Source of the DNA: UBA685 sp049890215
GTDB taxonomy: Bacteria; Pseudomonadota; Alphaproteobacteria; Puniceispirillales; Puniceispirillaceae
Direction: 5' to 3'
Length of the DNA: 30,085 nt
NCBI GenBank assembly: GCA_049890215.1
Contig: JBMHBX010000003.1
Span: 1-30,085 of the forward strand
Shown: one piece after another, positions 1 through 6,424 of the stretch
Layout: every line of letters starts with the position of its first letter
How positions within the stretch are numbered: the stretch's first letter is position 1
Notes under the pieces: generated by a model
Seen by the model: only the letters and a program-made list of their open reading frames with translations
Databases searched by the model: none
Told to the model about the DNA's origin: nothing
Translations under genes and position numbers: made by a program

Positions 1-451
1 CGACCGTATAACAAGTTGTGCCATTTGTACTGCCTGATCCTTTTCGTGCTGAATCAAAGGTGACAGAATATTTGCTTTCAATAAAGCCATTGATGACCAT
101 CGCAATGTGAGTATAAGTACCGGTGGACACTGACATTGGGCCGTTCGAAGGCATAGGGAAATCAACCGCTGCATTTAATGTTACTTTTGCGCCAGCGTCA
201 TTTTCAAATAAGGGCGAACATTTTGTTAAATAATCTTCACGTGTTGGCTCAGACGGACACACTAATATTTTTGTGAAAGTAACACGCGCTTCCTGAAAGT
301 CTGGAAAACAATAAGTATTATTCCCGGTCGGAGCAGCATCTGTGATTTCGCCATCAGCGTTCAATGAACAAGATGAGGCTAACGTTGCGTAAGCTTGGCT
401 TATAGATAAAAAGCCTGTCATAGCAAACAAAAGCAGAACAAATTTTTTCAA
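1..451 (-). CDS. Secreted protein of unknown function (3' end beyond window)
   Basis: An open frame of 150 codons runs leftward from a TTG codon and leaves the window without a stop. The TTG at 449-451 is chosen because AAGGA lies 8 bases upstream and an in-frame TAA lies a few codons further up. No ATG is available. The product begins KKFVLLLFAMTGFLSISQAYA, a typical Sec signal peptide: lysines, a hydrophobic core, then an A-Y-A cleavage site near residue 22. The visible mature part is polar and rich in Thr, Ser, Asn and Gly, with several cysteines (near residues 28, 45, 63, 76 and 147), which suggests disulfides in the periplasm or outside the cell. I do not recognise a family. The gene is divergent from the Lrp/AsnC-type gene at 619. 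Confidence is good that it is coding and exported; nothing can be said about its function. Confidence 0.65.
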   Translation of the reverse strand, partial: MKKFVLLLFAMTGFLSISQAYATLASSCSLNADGEITDAAPTGNNTYCFPDFQEARVTFTKILVCPSEPTREDYLTKCSPLFENDAGAKVTLNAAVDFPMPSNGPMSVSTGTYTHIAMVINGFIESKYSVTFDSARKGSGSTNGTTCYTV

Positions 452-581
452 TTTAACAATCCTTATTTACATATTGTAAAAAATTAAGACAAAATTTTGC
501 ACTTTTAGATTAGATCATTCTTAAATTCGTAATCTATACTATATGGTAGGAGTAAAAACCTGATTCTCTCCAGTGCAAAAA

Positions 582-609
582 TTGCTAAAAAACGACAGTA
601 AATTATACA
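582..609 (+). promoter_or_regulatory. Possible promoter of the Lrp/AsnC gene
   Basis: TTGCTA (582-587) and TATACA (604-609) are separated by 16 bases. Each matches the sigma-70 consensus at four of six positions. Transcription from it would begin around 616, only a few bases before the ATG at 619, and no Shine-Dalgarno sequence precedes that ATG. The message could therefore be leaderless or nearly so. This is a weak match in AT-rich DNA. Confidence 0.3.
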
Positions 610-618
610 AAATGAACA

Positions 619-1047
619 ATGCTTAGCCAAAATGACATAAAAATTATCTCTTTATTGAAGCGGAACGCGCGGATGTCCGTGACACAAATGTCCCATGAAT
701 TGGGACTAAGCCGTGTAACGATAGACAATCATATGAAAAAATTAGAAGAAGAGGACGTCATTCGCGGATATACGGTGATGCTTGGCTCTGAGGACTTCAA
801 ACACCGCATTTCCGGATGGGTTCTGATTAATGCAGAGGCGAATAAGGAAGAAGCCGCGATTGCCGTGATAAAAGACATGCCGGAATTCACCAGACTCCAC
901 ACAACGAACGGCAAGTGGGATTTGGCAGCTGAAATCCAAACAAACACGCTAGAGGAGTTTGACGCTGCCATATCAAGATTGAGGCAGATAAAAGGTATTA
1001 CGGAAACCGAAACATCATTGCTTCTAAGCTCACGTATTGGTCTTTAA
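619..1047 (+). CDS. Lrp/AsnC family transcriptional regulator
   Basis: This 142-residue protein has the two-domain plan of Lrp/AsnC 'feast/famine' regulators. An N-terminal helix-turn-helix occupies about residues 3-52 (ISLLKRNARMSVTQMSHELG, then a recognition helix around SRVTIDNHMKKLEEE). A RAM-type ligand-binding/oligomerisation domain follows (about residues 62-140, with a GKWDLAAEIQT strand and a closing LLLSSRIGL strand). Members bind DNA as dimers or octamers and respond to amino acids or other small molecules; the ligand cannot be read here. The ATG at 619 has no visible Shine-Dalgarno sequence. It is the only confident plus-strand gene left of the tRNA and is divergent from the secreted-protein gene, a common layout for a regulator and its target, but that link is inference. 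Confidence 0.9.
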   Translation: MLSQNDIKIISLLKRNARMSVTQMSHELGLSRVTIDNHMKKLEEEDVIRGYTVMLGSEDFKHRISGWVLINAEANKEEAAIAVIKDMPEFTRLHTTNGKWDLAAEIQTNTLEEFDAAISRLRQIKGITETETSLLLSSRIGL

Positions 1048-1273
1048 TCAAATATTGTCATAGAGACTGCTATCTGAGACAGATTGCCACCTCTTACAAC
1101 GCCTCTGTTAAAATCTCAGAAGCGCTGTTATGCGTTGGGCGCGACCTCTGGGCTTGCACTAGCTGCGCTCAAGAAGCTGATATGATTATGACATTTGATG
1201 AAATGAATGACAACAAGCCGGACCCACAGAGCCCTATCAACCCTATGTATTTACTCACTTTTTCATAAGATAT
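1048..1273. other. Intergenic region without recognisable gene
   Basis: About 226 bases lie between the stop of the Lrp-type gene and the 3' end of tRNA-Pro. I see no ORF with a ribosome-binding site, no convincing terminator hairpin followed by a T tract, and no RNA fold that I recognise. The two flanking units converge here. Confidence 0.5.
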
Positions 1274-1350
1274 TGGTCGGAGCGGCGGGATTTGAACCCA
1301 CGGCCCCTACACCCCCAGTGTAGTGCGCTACCAGGCTGCGCTACGCTCCG
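1274..1350 (-). tRNA. tRNA-Pro (anticodon GGG)
   Basis: This 77-base tRNA reads on the minus strand from CGGAGCG (acceptor 5' arm, 1350-1344) to an encoded CCA (1276-1274). The acceptor arms pair perfectly (CGGAGCG with CGCTCCG). The anticodon arm is CTACA-CTGGGGG-TGTAG, which puts GGG at positions 34-36. The T arm contains GGTTCAAATCC. GGG reads the proline codons CCC and CCU. It lies 77 bases downstream of the MerR-type gene on the same strand. Confidence 0.98.
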
Positions 1351-1427
1351 ACTTACCCGCAATATAGAACGCCAAAAAGCAAATGCCAATCTGGCAAATC
1401 AGGGAAATGGAAAAAATCTCAAAATAA

Positions 1428-1808
1428 CTAATGACGTGTTGCCAAAAGCGCATCAAGACGCTTATCAAGCTGCTCCAGCGTTGTTAACGCTTGCTGAACA
1501 GCCTGGCTGCCATGCTCTTGTGATGCGGGGACGGATTGCGGTGCTTCATCTGTGAGGGGCACAGATTTTTTCTCACGAAGGGCTTTTTGTGCGCCTTTGA
1601 TGGTAAAGCCATCCCGATAGAGAAGGTCGCGAATTCGTGTCAGCAATTCAAGATCGCTGCTCTTATAATAGCGGCGCCCGCCAGAGCGTTTCATCGGTTT
1701 TAATTGTGTAAATTTAGTCTCCCAAAAGCGCAATACATGGGCAGGCACATCAAGCTGCTCAGACACTTCAGAGATTGTGCGATAGGCCCATTCTGCTTTT
1801 TCAGACAT
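1428..1808 (-). CDS. MerR family transcriptional regulator
   Basis: This 126-residue protein has an N-terminal MerR-type winged helix-turn-helix (about residues 9-75). It shows YRTISEVSEQLDVPAHVLRF, then FWETKF, and the family's wing signature RRYYKSSDLELLTRIRDLLY. The C-terminal half is polar and ends in a short helical segment (QALTTLEQLDKRLDALLA). It lacks the cysteine cluster of metal-sensing MerR proteins, so it belongs to the short MerR-like group often found just after ihfA in alphaproteobacteria. Its targets are unknown. It begins 11 bases after ihfA and is probably co-transcribed with it; AAGGC sits before the ATG. Confidence 0.9.
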   Translation of the reverse strand: MSEKAEWAYRTISEVSEQLDVPAHVLRFWETKFTQLKPMKRSGGRRYYKSSDLELLTRIRDLLYRDGFTIKGAQKALREKKSVPLTDEAPQSVPASQEHGSQAVQQALTTLEQLDKRLDALLATRH

Positions 1809-1819
1809 CGCAATTTGCC

Positions 1820-2113
1820 TTATGACTGGTTATTGACACGCTCTTTCATTTGGCTTGACGGCCGAAATGTCAGAACGCGGCGCGGCGTAATGACAGCCTC
1901 TTCTCCGCTTTTTGGATTACGCCCCATGCGCGCCGTTTTTTCAGAGACAGAAAAGGTGCCAAATGATGAGATCTTTACCTGCTCGCCTTTTTCAAAACAA
2001 ATCGCTAACTCTTCCAACACGGATTCGACTAATTCAGCTGACTCATTTCGAGACAAACCCAGTTGATTATGAACCGCATTGGCAATTTCTTGGCGCGTTA
2101 GTGTATTACTCAT
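1820..2113 (-). CDS. ihfA: Integration host factor subunit alpha
   Basis: This 97-residue protein is a full-length DNA-bending HU/IHF family member. It opens TLTRQEIANAVHNQLGLSRN, has the core KISSFGTFSV (about residues 47-56), and carries the beta-arm GRNPKSGE (64-71), whose proline intercalates into DNA, followed by the VLTFRPSSQMK end (80-90). The N-terminus and the position beside a MerR-type gene and downstream of fabH favour the alpha subunit over beta or HU. IHF bends DNA at specific sites in recombination, replication and sigma-54 promoters. The gap to fabH is 43 bases, with no terminator seen. Confidence 0.95.
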   Translation of the reverse strand: MSNTLTRQEIANAVHNQLGLSRNESAELVESVLEELAICFEKGEQVKISSFGTFSVSEKTARMGRNPKSGEEAVITPRRVLTFRPSSQMKERVNNQS

Positions 2114-2156
2114 GATTAAAACATATCAAGACAGTCAAAGATGTCAATGCCTTAGG

Positions 2157-3131
2157 CTATGGCCGGCCATAGCGCACCAGACTTGCGCCCCAGGCAAGAC
2201 CACCGCCAATTGCCTCAAGCGCTAACAAATCGCCTGCCTGAATGCGGCCATCATGTACCGCTTCTGATAAGGCAAGCGGGATAGAGGCCGCAGAGGTATT
2301 GGCATGTTTGTGAACTGTGCGCACCACACGCTCAGACGGCAAGCCTAATTTTCGCTGCATACCGTTTATGATACGAATATTGGCCTGATGCGGGACAAGC
2401 CAGTCTACAGCCTCTGCGCTCACATCTGCCAGAACAAGCACTTCATCCATCACAGATGATAATTTTTCAACCGCGTGACGAAATACATCCTGGCCTTCCA
2501 TACGAACATGGCCGACATCACCAGTCGCAGACGGCCCGCCATCAACATATAAAATATCACGATAGCTGCCATCTGAATGAAGCGCGCTTGCCAAAATGCC
2601 AAACTCATCCGGCGCTTTTTCAGATTCCAATATAACAGCCCCTGCCCCGTCACCAAATAGAACGCATGTGCCCCTATCTTGCCAATCAAGCAATTTTGTA
2701 AAGGATTCTGCCCCTATGACCAGTGCCTTCTTTGCTTTTTGTGCCACCATAAGTGATTCTGCGACTGTCAGCGCATAGACAAAGCCAGCACATACCGCTT
2801 GCACATCAAACGCAAAGGCGTTTTTAGCGCCTAATTTATGTTGTACCTTGGTCGCCGTAGAGGGAAAGGTATCATCCGGGGTGGTGGTTGCGATAACAAT
2901 CAAATCAATATCTGAGGCAGATATGTTGGCATTCTCTATCGCTTGCAAAGCGGCTTCATATGCCAAATCAGAGGTCATCTCACCGTCAGCGACCATATGG
3001 CGTTGCTCAATGCCTGTGCGCTGTTTTATCCACTCATCAGAGGTGTCAACAAATGTTGATAATTCTTCATTGGTAATCACACGCTTTGGCAAATAGGACC
3101 CTACGCCAGTCATCAGGATACGAGATTCCAT
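2157..3131 (-). CDS. fabH: Beta-ketoacyl-ACP synthase III
   Basis: This 324-residue thiolase-fold enzyme condenses acetyl-CoA (or another starter) with malonyl-ACP to begin type II fatty-acid synthesis in the cytosol. The catalytic triad is visible: Cys114 in QAVCAGFVYA, His248 in WLVPHQANIRI and Asn278 in KHANTSAAS. The GGGLAWGASLVRYGRP end is intact and the length is normal. Its ATG overlaps the plsX stop by one base (TAATG), with GAGGGG upstream, so translation is likely coupled to plsX. The plsX-fabH pairing is standard and links phospholipid and fatty-acid initiation. Confidence 0.97.
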   Translation of the reverse strand: MESRILMTGVGSYLPKRVITNEELSTFVDTSDEWIKQRTGIEQRHMVADGEMTSDLAYEAALQAIENANISASDIDLIVIATTTPDDTFPSTATKVQHKLGAKNAFAFDVQAVCAGFVYALTVAESLMVAQKAKKALVIGAESFTKLLDWQDRGTCVLFGDGAGAVILESEKAPDEFGILASALHSDGSYRDILYVDGGPSATGDVGHVRMEGQDVFRHAVEKLSSVMDEVLVLADVSAEAVDWLVPHQANIRIINGMQRKLGLPSERVVRTVHKHANTSAASIPLALSEAVHDGRIQAGDLLALEAIGGGLAWGASLVRYGRP

Positions 3132-4177
3132 TATTGCCCCTCTTTTGCGTCTGACTGAGATGTCTGGATAGATGAAAATCGCTGTATCGCTGACTGCACG
3201 TCAGGCATAAAGCCATGTTCAACCAAATCAGCAGCTACCTTGATAGCATTTGCATATCCAATCTCATCCGTGCCACCATGAGATTTCACAGCGATTCCAT
3301 TTAACCCTAAAAAGACTGCACCATTATGAACGCGCGGATCAAGACGCTTGCGCATACGCAGCATAGCAGCTCTGGCAAGCATATAGGCCATCTTTGTAAA
3401 GAATGATTCCTGAAATGCCTTTTTCAGCAAATCTGTGATTAACATGGCTGTGCCTTCAGCAGTTTTCAGGGCCACATTGCCTGTAAACCCATCTGTCACA
3501 ACCACATCCGTGGCCCCTTTGGTGATATCAGTTCCTTCAACGAAACCGTGATAATTCATCCCAAATTCACGATTTGCCAAGATATCAGCCGCCTCACGAA
3601 GATAATCATGACCTTTTTGATCTTCTTCGCCTACATTTAACAATCCGATTGACGGATCTGCCACCCCCAATATAGACCGGCTAAATGCAGCGCCCATAAT
3701 CGCAAATTGCACCAAATTTTCGGCATCACAATCAATATTGGCCCCAAGATCCAACATGCAGACCTGCCTTTTTGCCGTTGGCAGGAAAGTCGCAATGGCC
3801 GGACGCTTTACCCCTTCCATAGAGCGAAGCTGCAATTTAGAGATTGCCATTAATGCGCCGGTATTACCTGCAGATACGACCGCATCACATCGCCCGTCTT
3901 TGACTTCGGCAATGGCTTTCCACATAGATGTCTGCTTACCTTTGCGAACGGCCTGAGATACATTCTCATCACCTTCTACCTTCTCCTCAGCATGGATCAC
4001 CTTAGCATCTTTTAGATGAATGGACCGGCTAAGAAACGGTTTGATACGTTCGCTATCCCCAACAAATACAAACTCAAGTTCAGGGTTCTTGGCTCTTGCA
4101 ACATCCGCCCCCTTGATGACAATTTCAGGTGCGTTATCGCCCCCCATTGCATCAAGAGCCAAGCGCGTTGTGCTCAC
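3131..4177 (-). CDS. plsX: Phosphate acyltransferase PlsX
   Basis: PlsX makes acyl-phosphate from acyl-ACP, the donor for PlsY in phospholipid synthesis; it is a peripheral membrane enzyme. The protein opens with LALDAMGGDNAPEIVIKGA and contains SAGNTGALMAISKLQL, LDLGANIDC and the C-terminal GLNGIAVKSHGGTDEIGYAN, all family hallmarks. I chose the GTG at 4177 (348 residues) because AGGAG sits about 7 bases upstream and the product then begins VSTTRLALDAMGG, as is usual. A longer frame from a TTG at 4207 adds ten atypical residues and has no ribosome-binding site. The gene lies between the DUF177 gene and fabH; no rpmF lies between DUF177 and plsX. Confidence 0.96.
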   Translation of the reverse strand: MSTTRLALDAMGGDNAPEIVIKGADVARAKNPELEFVFVGDSERIKPFLSRSIHLKDAKVIHAEEKVEGDENVSQAVRKGKQTSMWKAIAEVKDGRCDAVVSAGNTGALMAISKLQLRSMEGVKRPAIATFLPTAKRQVCMLDLGANIDCDAENLVQFAIMGAAFSRSILGVADPSIGLLNVGEEDQKGHDYLREAADILANREFGMNYHGFVEGTDITKGATDVVVTDGFTGNVALKTAEGTAMLITDLLKKAFQESFFTKMAYMLARAAMLRMRKRLDPRVHNGAVFLGLNGIAVKSHGGTDEIGYANAIKVAADLVEHGFMPDVQSAIQRFSSIQTSQSDAKEGQ

Positions 4178-4220
4178 TGCTACTCTCCTACAATAATCTC
4201 GCGCCAACCATATAGTGACT

Positions 4221-4721
4221 TTATTCTTTTTTCAATTGGCTTAACTTAGAAAAAGGGTTCTGTTTTTCTATTCGGGGGCCAAATTCATGTATTTCCGGCG
4301 CCCCGTCTCTTCGTGGATAGGGATTTGCCTCAACACCAACAAATTGCATGACCGCTTCTGTTAAGGCAATCGCCCCATCTACCAAAGGTTCCACAGAAGA
4401 ATCCTGCACATCAATCTCTTCATTAAATGAAAAATCTGAGACAAACCGCTCTTTAATTTGGCCGTCTATAAGCTCTTTGACTGGATCAGATGTGGCAACA
4501 CAGCTTTGAATGATTTCTGCCTGAATATGACCGCGCAACTCCCAGCAATCTTTTGAAATAAGCGCGATATTCAAATCATATGTGACCCAAGACACCTTTA
4601 TAAAATCAAACCGCTGCGCCACCTCATCAAGATAGCTTCTTTCAAGACGCCCCTTAAAGAACAGACCACGTCCGGAGGCAATAGTGGCAGGATCTAGGGA
4701 AGCAGGTAGCATATCATTCAT
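4221..4721 (-). CDS. DUF177 / YceD family protein
   Basis: This 166-residue protein belongs to the YceD/DUF177 family. The diagnostic CVATSDPV segment (Cys74 to Pro80), an acidic middle and a C-terminal NPYPR...NPFSKLSQLKK segment are present. In other organisms the family is linked to 23S rRNA metabolism and sits next to rpmF and plsX; the alphaproteobacterial members carry an N-terminal extension like this one. No L32 gene is found here. The gene lies 18 bases after the ubiquinol-cytochrome c chaperone gene and upstream of plsX on the same strand, so co-transcription is likely. The molecular role in this organism is not known. Confidence 0.88.
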   Translation of the reverse strand: MNDMLPASLDPATIASGRGLFFKGRLERSYLDEVAQRFDFIKVSWVTYDLNIALISKDCWELRGHIQAEIIQSCVATSDPVKELIDGQIKERFVSDFSFNEEIDVQDSSVEPLVDGAIALTEAVMQFVGVEANPYPRRDGAPEIHEFGPRIEKQNPFSKLSQLKKE

Positions 4722-4739
4722 CTTTTGACCCTGCCAAGA

Positions 4740-5321
4740 TTACTGAGAGGGGCCAAATTGAAGACAGCCAGTCGGCAGGCTCGCCTGCTCCAGAACAGAA
4801 TCGTCAATCTCTTCAAGACGACCAACCATAGCCACAACTTCATTTGCAAGGGCCTTTATGATCGAAGGCGACCCTTTCTGCCTATATAAATTGCGCGATA
4901 AAGCGTCTTCAAGAGCTTCACTATCTTTTTGTTTCAATGCCTCATCATAGGCCTTCAGCCGCCCCATATAGGCTTCGGACATAAATTTCACGCGTTTGCC
5001 AACGCCCATATCGCCGACACCCATTTCACGCAATGTTAAATCCATATCAGCAAACATCGCATCAAAAAGCCCCTGACTTAGGTCTGCCAACGCCTCAGAA
5101 TGCCCTGTCAGGCGGCGCATGACCAATGATTGCACCAAACATAGCGCGTCAAACCTGCCATCAATATCATCTTGAACATGATAATCTTGAAACAAAGTGA
5201 CAGAACGTGATGCTTGCAGCACCTGATGATACAGATCCTCTGCTTTGGTGGTTGGCAAAGGCGCTATCTGTTTGCCACCGAACATCTTTTTTAGGCTTGC
5301 AAAAATACCAACTTCTGACAT
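4740..5321 (-). CDS. Ubiquinol-cytochrome c chaperone (CBP3 family)
   Basis: This 193-residue protein matches the bacterial relatives of mitochondrial Cbp3, which helps assemble cytochrome b of the bc1 complex. The conserved core is visible: DDIDGRFDALCLVQSLVMRR (51-70), LFDAMFADMDLTLREMGVGD (85-104) and VGKRVKFMSEAYMGRLKAY (107-125). The gene begins at an ATG preceded by AGGAAAC. It is divergent from the BamE-type lipoprotein gene across 100 bases, a pairing common in alphaproteobacteria. Downstream come DUF177, plsX and fabH. It fits with the window's complex I genes as part of an aerobic respiratory chain, although the bc1 genes are not in view. Confidence 0.92.
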   Translation of the reverse strand: MSEVGIFASLKKMFGGKQIAPLPTTKAEDLYHQVLQASRSVTLFQDYHVQDDIDGRFDALCLVQSLVMRRLTGHSEALADLSQGLFDAMFADMDLTLREMGVGDMGVGKRVKFMSEAYMGRLKAYDEALKQKDSEALEDALSRNLYRQKGSPSIIKALANEVVAMVGRLEEIDDSVLEQASLPTGCLQFGPSQ

Positions 5322-5360
5322 GTATGTTTCCTAAATAATAAGAGCAAATTGCGTTTAAGA

Positions 5361-5398
5361 TTGACGCTAAACACTTTTGCCGGCAATTATAACGTCAA
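5361..5398. promoter_or_regulatory. Inverted repeats in the divergent promoter region
   Basis: TTGACG (5361-5366) and its inverted copy CGTCAA (5393-5398) flank a perfect 10-base palindrome TTGCCGGCAA (5377-5386). TTGACG is a good -35 match on each strand. On the plus strand, 18 bases later, AATTAT (5385-5390) is a possible -10 for the lipoprotein gene. The minus-strand -10 is unclear. The arrangement suggests overlapping face-to-face promoters or a shared operator. Confidence 0.3.
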
Positions 5399-5421
5399 CT
5401 TACCTGTGATGCTGTAAAAAA

Positions 5422-5877
5422 ATGATCTTATCTGTGAAACCATTTTTATATCGTCTTTCTTTTGGCCTGTTGCTTGTGCTATTTGGTCTGAGTGCTTGTG
5501 GCGAAAGATTATCATCTCATGGTCATCTGATTGATGAATATGACCTAAGAGATGTGGTTATCGGTGAGTCAACCAAAACAGATATATTATTCGCTCTTGG
5601 CAAGCCTAGCTTTGAGGGCGCATTTGACTCTGGTAAGATTTACTATGTCTCTCAAAATATGGTGCAACCTGCGGGCGGGCGCCAGGAAACAACAAAAAGA
5701 GAAATATTTGCCTTTTTGTTTGACGAAAATGACATCCTGACTGAAATCACTGTTACAGACGAGACAACTGGCCTTGAGATCGCAACATTAAAGGCAAAAA
5801 CACCAACACCGGGCGCTGAATTTGGTGTGATTGAGCAGATTTTTTCAAATATTCGCCGGCGTAATACCAGAGAATAA
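5422..5877 (+). CDS. bamE: BamE-type outer membrane lipoprotein (SmpA/OmlA family)
   Basis: This 151-residue lipoprotein has a hydrophobic signal (about residues 8-25) ending in the lipobox LSAC, so Cys26 is the predicted lipidation site. Gly27 after it is consistent with sorting to the outer membrane. The mature part has the SmpA/OmlA fold sequence: DVVIGESTKTDILFALGKPS, then KIYYVSQ, and a later strand IFAFLFDENDILTEITV. BamE is an accessory of the BAM complex that inserts outer-membrane proteins. The C-terminal tail (VIEQIFSNIRRRNTRE) is basic and typical of alphaproteobacterial members. It is the only well-supported plus-strand gene right of the tRNA and is divergent from the CBP3-type chaperone. 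No strong ribosome-binding site is visible before the ATG. Confidence 0.88.
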   Translation: MILSVKPFLYRLSFGLLLVLFGLSACGERLSSHGHLIDEYDLRDVVIGESTKTDILFALGKPSFEGAFDSGKIYYVSQNMVQPAGGRQETTKREIFAFLFDENDILTEITVTDETTGLEIATLKAKTPTPGAEFGVIEQIFSNIRRRNTRE

Positions 5878-5914
5878 AAGCGCGCTTTTCAGCCAAAAAC
5901 ACATTACATAATCG

Positions 5915-6334
5915 TTAAGAATTTATGAATTCGCGTAAAAACTCTGCTTCTTGCTTGGTTTTTTCTGATAATCTGCGCACAACATCAGTGATAGAGACAA
6001 TTCCCTTCAAACTCCCTTTTTCAACAATGGGTATATGACGGATTTTGCGCTCACTCATAATGTCCATGATGGTGGTGGAATTCACAGATGGCGCGATAAA
6101 AAAGACATCTTTTGTCATGATATCTTTCGCGCATAATGACAAAATATCACCATGCAAAGCGATAGCGCCTATTATATCTCTTTCTGAGACAATGCCGACT
6201 ATATCGTCATGTTCCAAAATCACAATTGTGCCAATGGATTTGGCTTTCATAGTCTGGCTAATTGTCTTCACAGATGTATCTGGGGCGGCGGTAATACAAC
6301 CACGCGACACCAATTGTTGGAGGAAAGGGGTCAT
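5915..6334 (-). CDS. Two-CBS-domain protein
   Basis: This 139-residue protein consists almost entirely of two CBS domains, at about residues 12-68 (TIVILEHDDIVGIVSERDII) and 77-130 (MSERKIRHIPIVEKGSLKGI). CBS pairs bind adenosyl nucleotides and act as energy or redox sensors; the target of stand-alone versions like this one is generally unknown. I chose the ATG at 6334 because AAGGAG lies 7 bases upstream; a longer frame from 6400 would add 22 residues that include the ribosome-binding region. It follows the ureohydrolase gene by 90 bases on the same strand and may share its transcript. The converging BamE-type gene ends 37 bases away. Confidence 0.9.
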   Translation of the reverse strand: MTPFLQQLVSRGCITAAPDTSVKTISQTMKAKSIGTIVILEHDDIVGIVSERDIIGAIALHGDILSLCAKDIMTKDVFFIAPSVNSTTIMDIMSERKIRHIPIVEKGSLKGIVSITDVVRRLSEKTKQEAEFLREFINS

Positions 6335-6338
6335 GTTA

Positions 6339-6361
6339 TATCTCCTTGCTATTATCTCCTT
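6339..6361 (-). promoter_or_regulatory. Duplicated ribosome-binding sequence before the CBS gene
   Basis: On the minus strand AAGGAGATA occurs twice with a 14-base period (6361-6353 and 6347-6339). The second copy is correctly spaced for the ATG at 6334. The first copy has no start codon after it at a usable distance. The arrangement decides the start of the CBS-domain gene. It could be a simple duplication or a standby binding site for the ribosome. Confidence 0.6.
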
Positions 6362-6424
6362 TTCAAGACTCTGTACGGGCCTGTTCTGCCTTTGTCTCAC
6401 AAATTATCAGAAGAGGATATTATC

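Noticed and set aside
1292..1555. Plus-strand frame overlapping tRNA-Pro
   Set aside because: It runs through the tRNA and the 3' end of the MerR-type gene, with no ribosome-binding site and no family-like sequence.
4178..4207. Ten-residue N-terminal extension of PlsX from a TTG
   Set aside because: The GTG at 4177 has a well-placed AGGAG and gives the usual N-terminus; the extension contains that ribosome-binding site.
5876..5889. Perfect 14-base palindrome AAAAGCGCGCTTTT at the BamE-type gene stop as a terminator
   Set aside because: It leaves no loop when folded, and only a short T run belongs to the stem itself; too weak to call as an intrinsic terminator.
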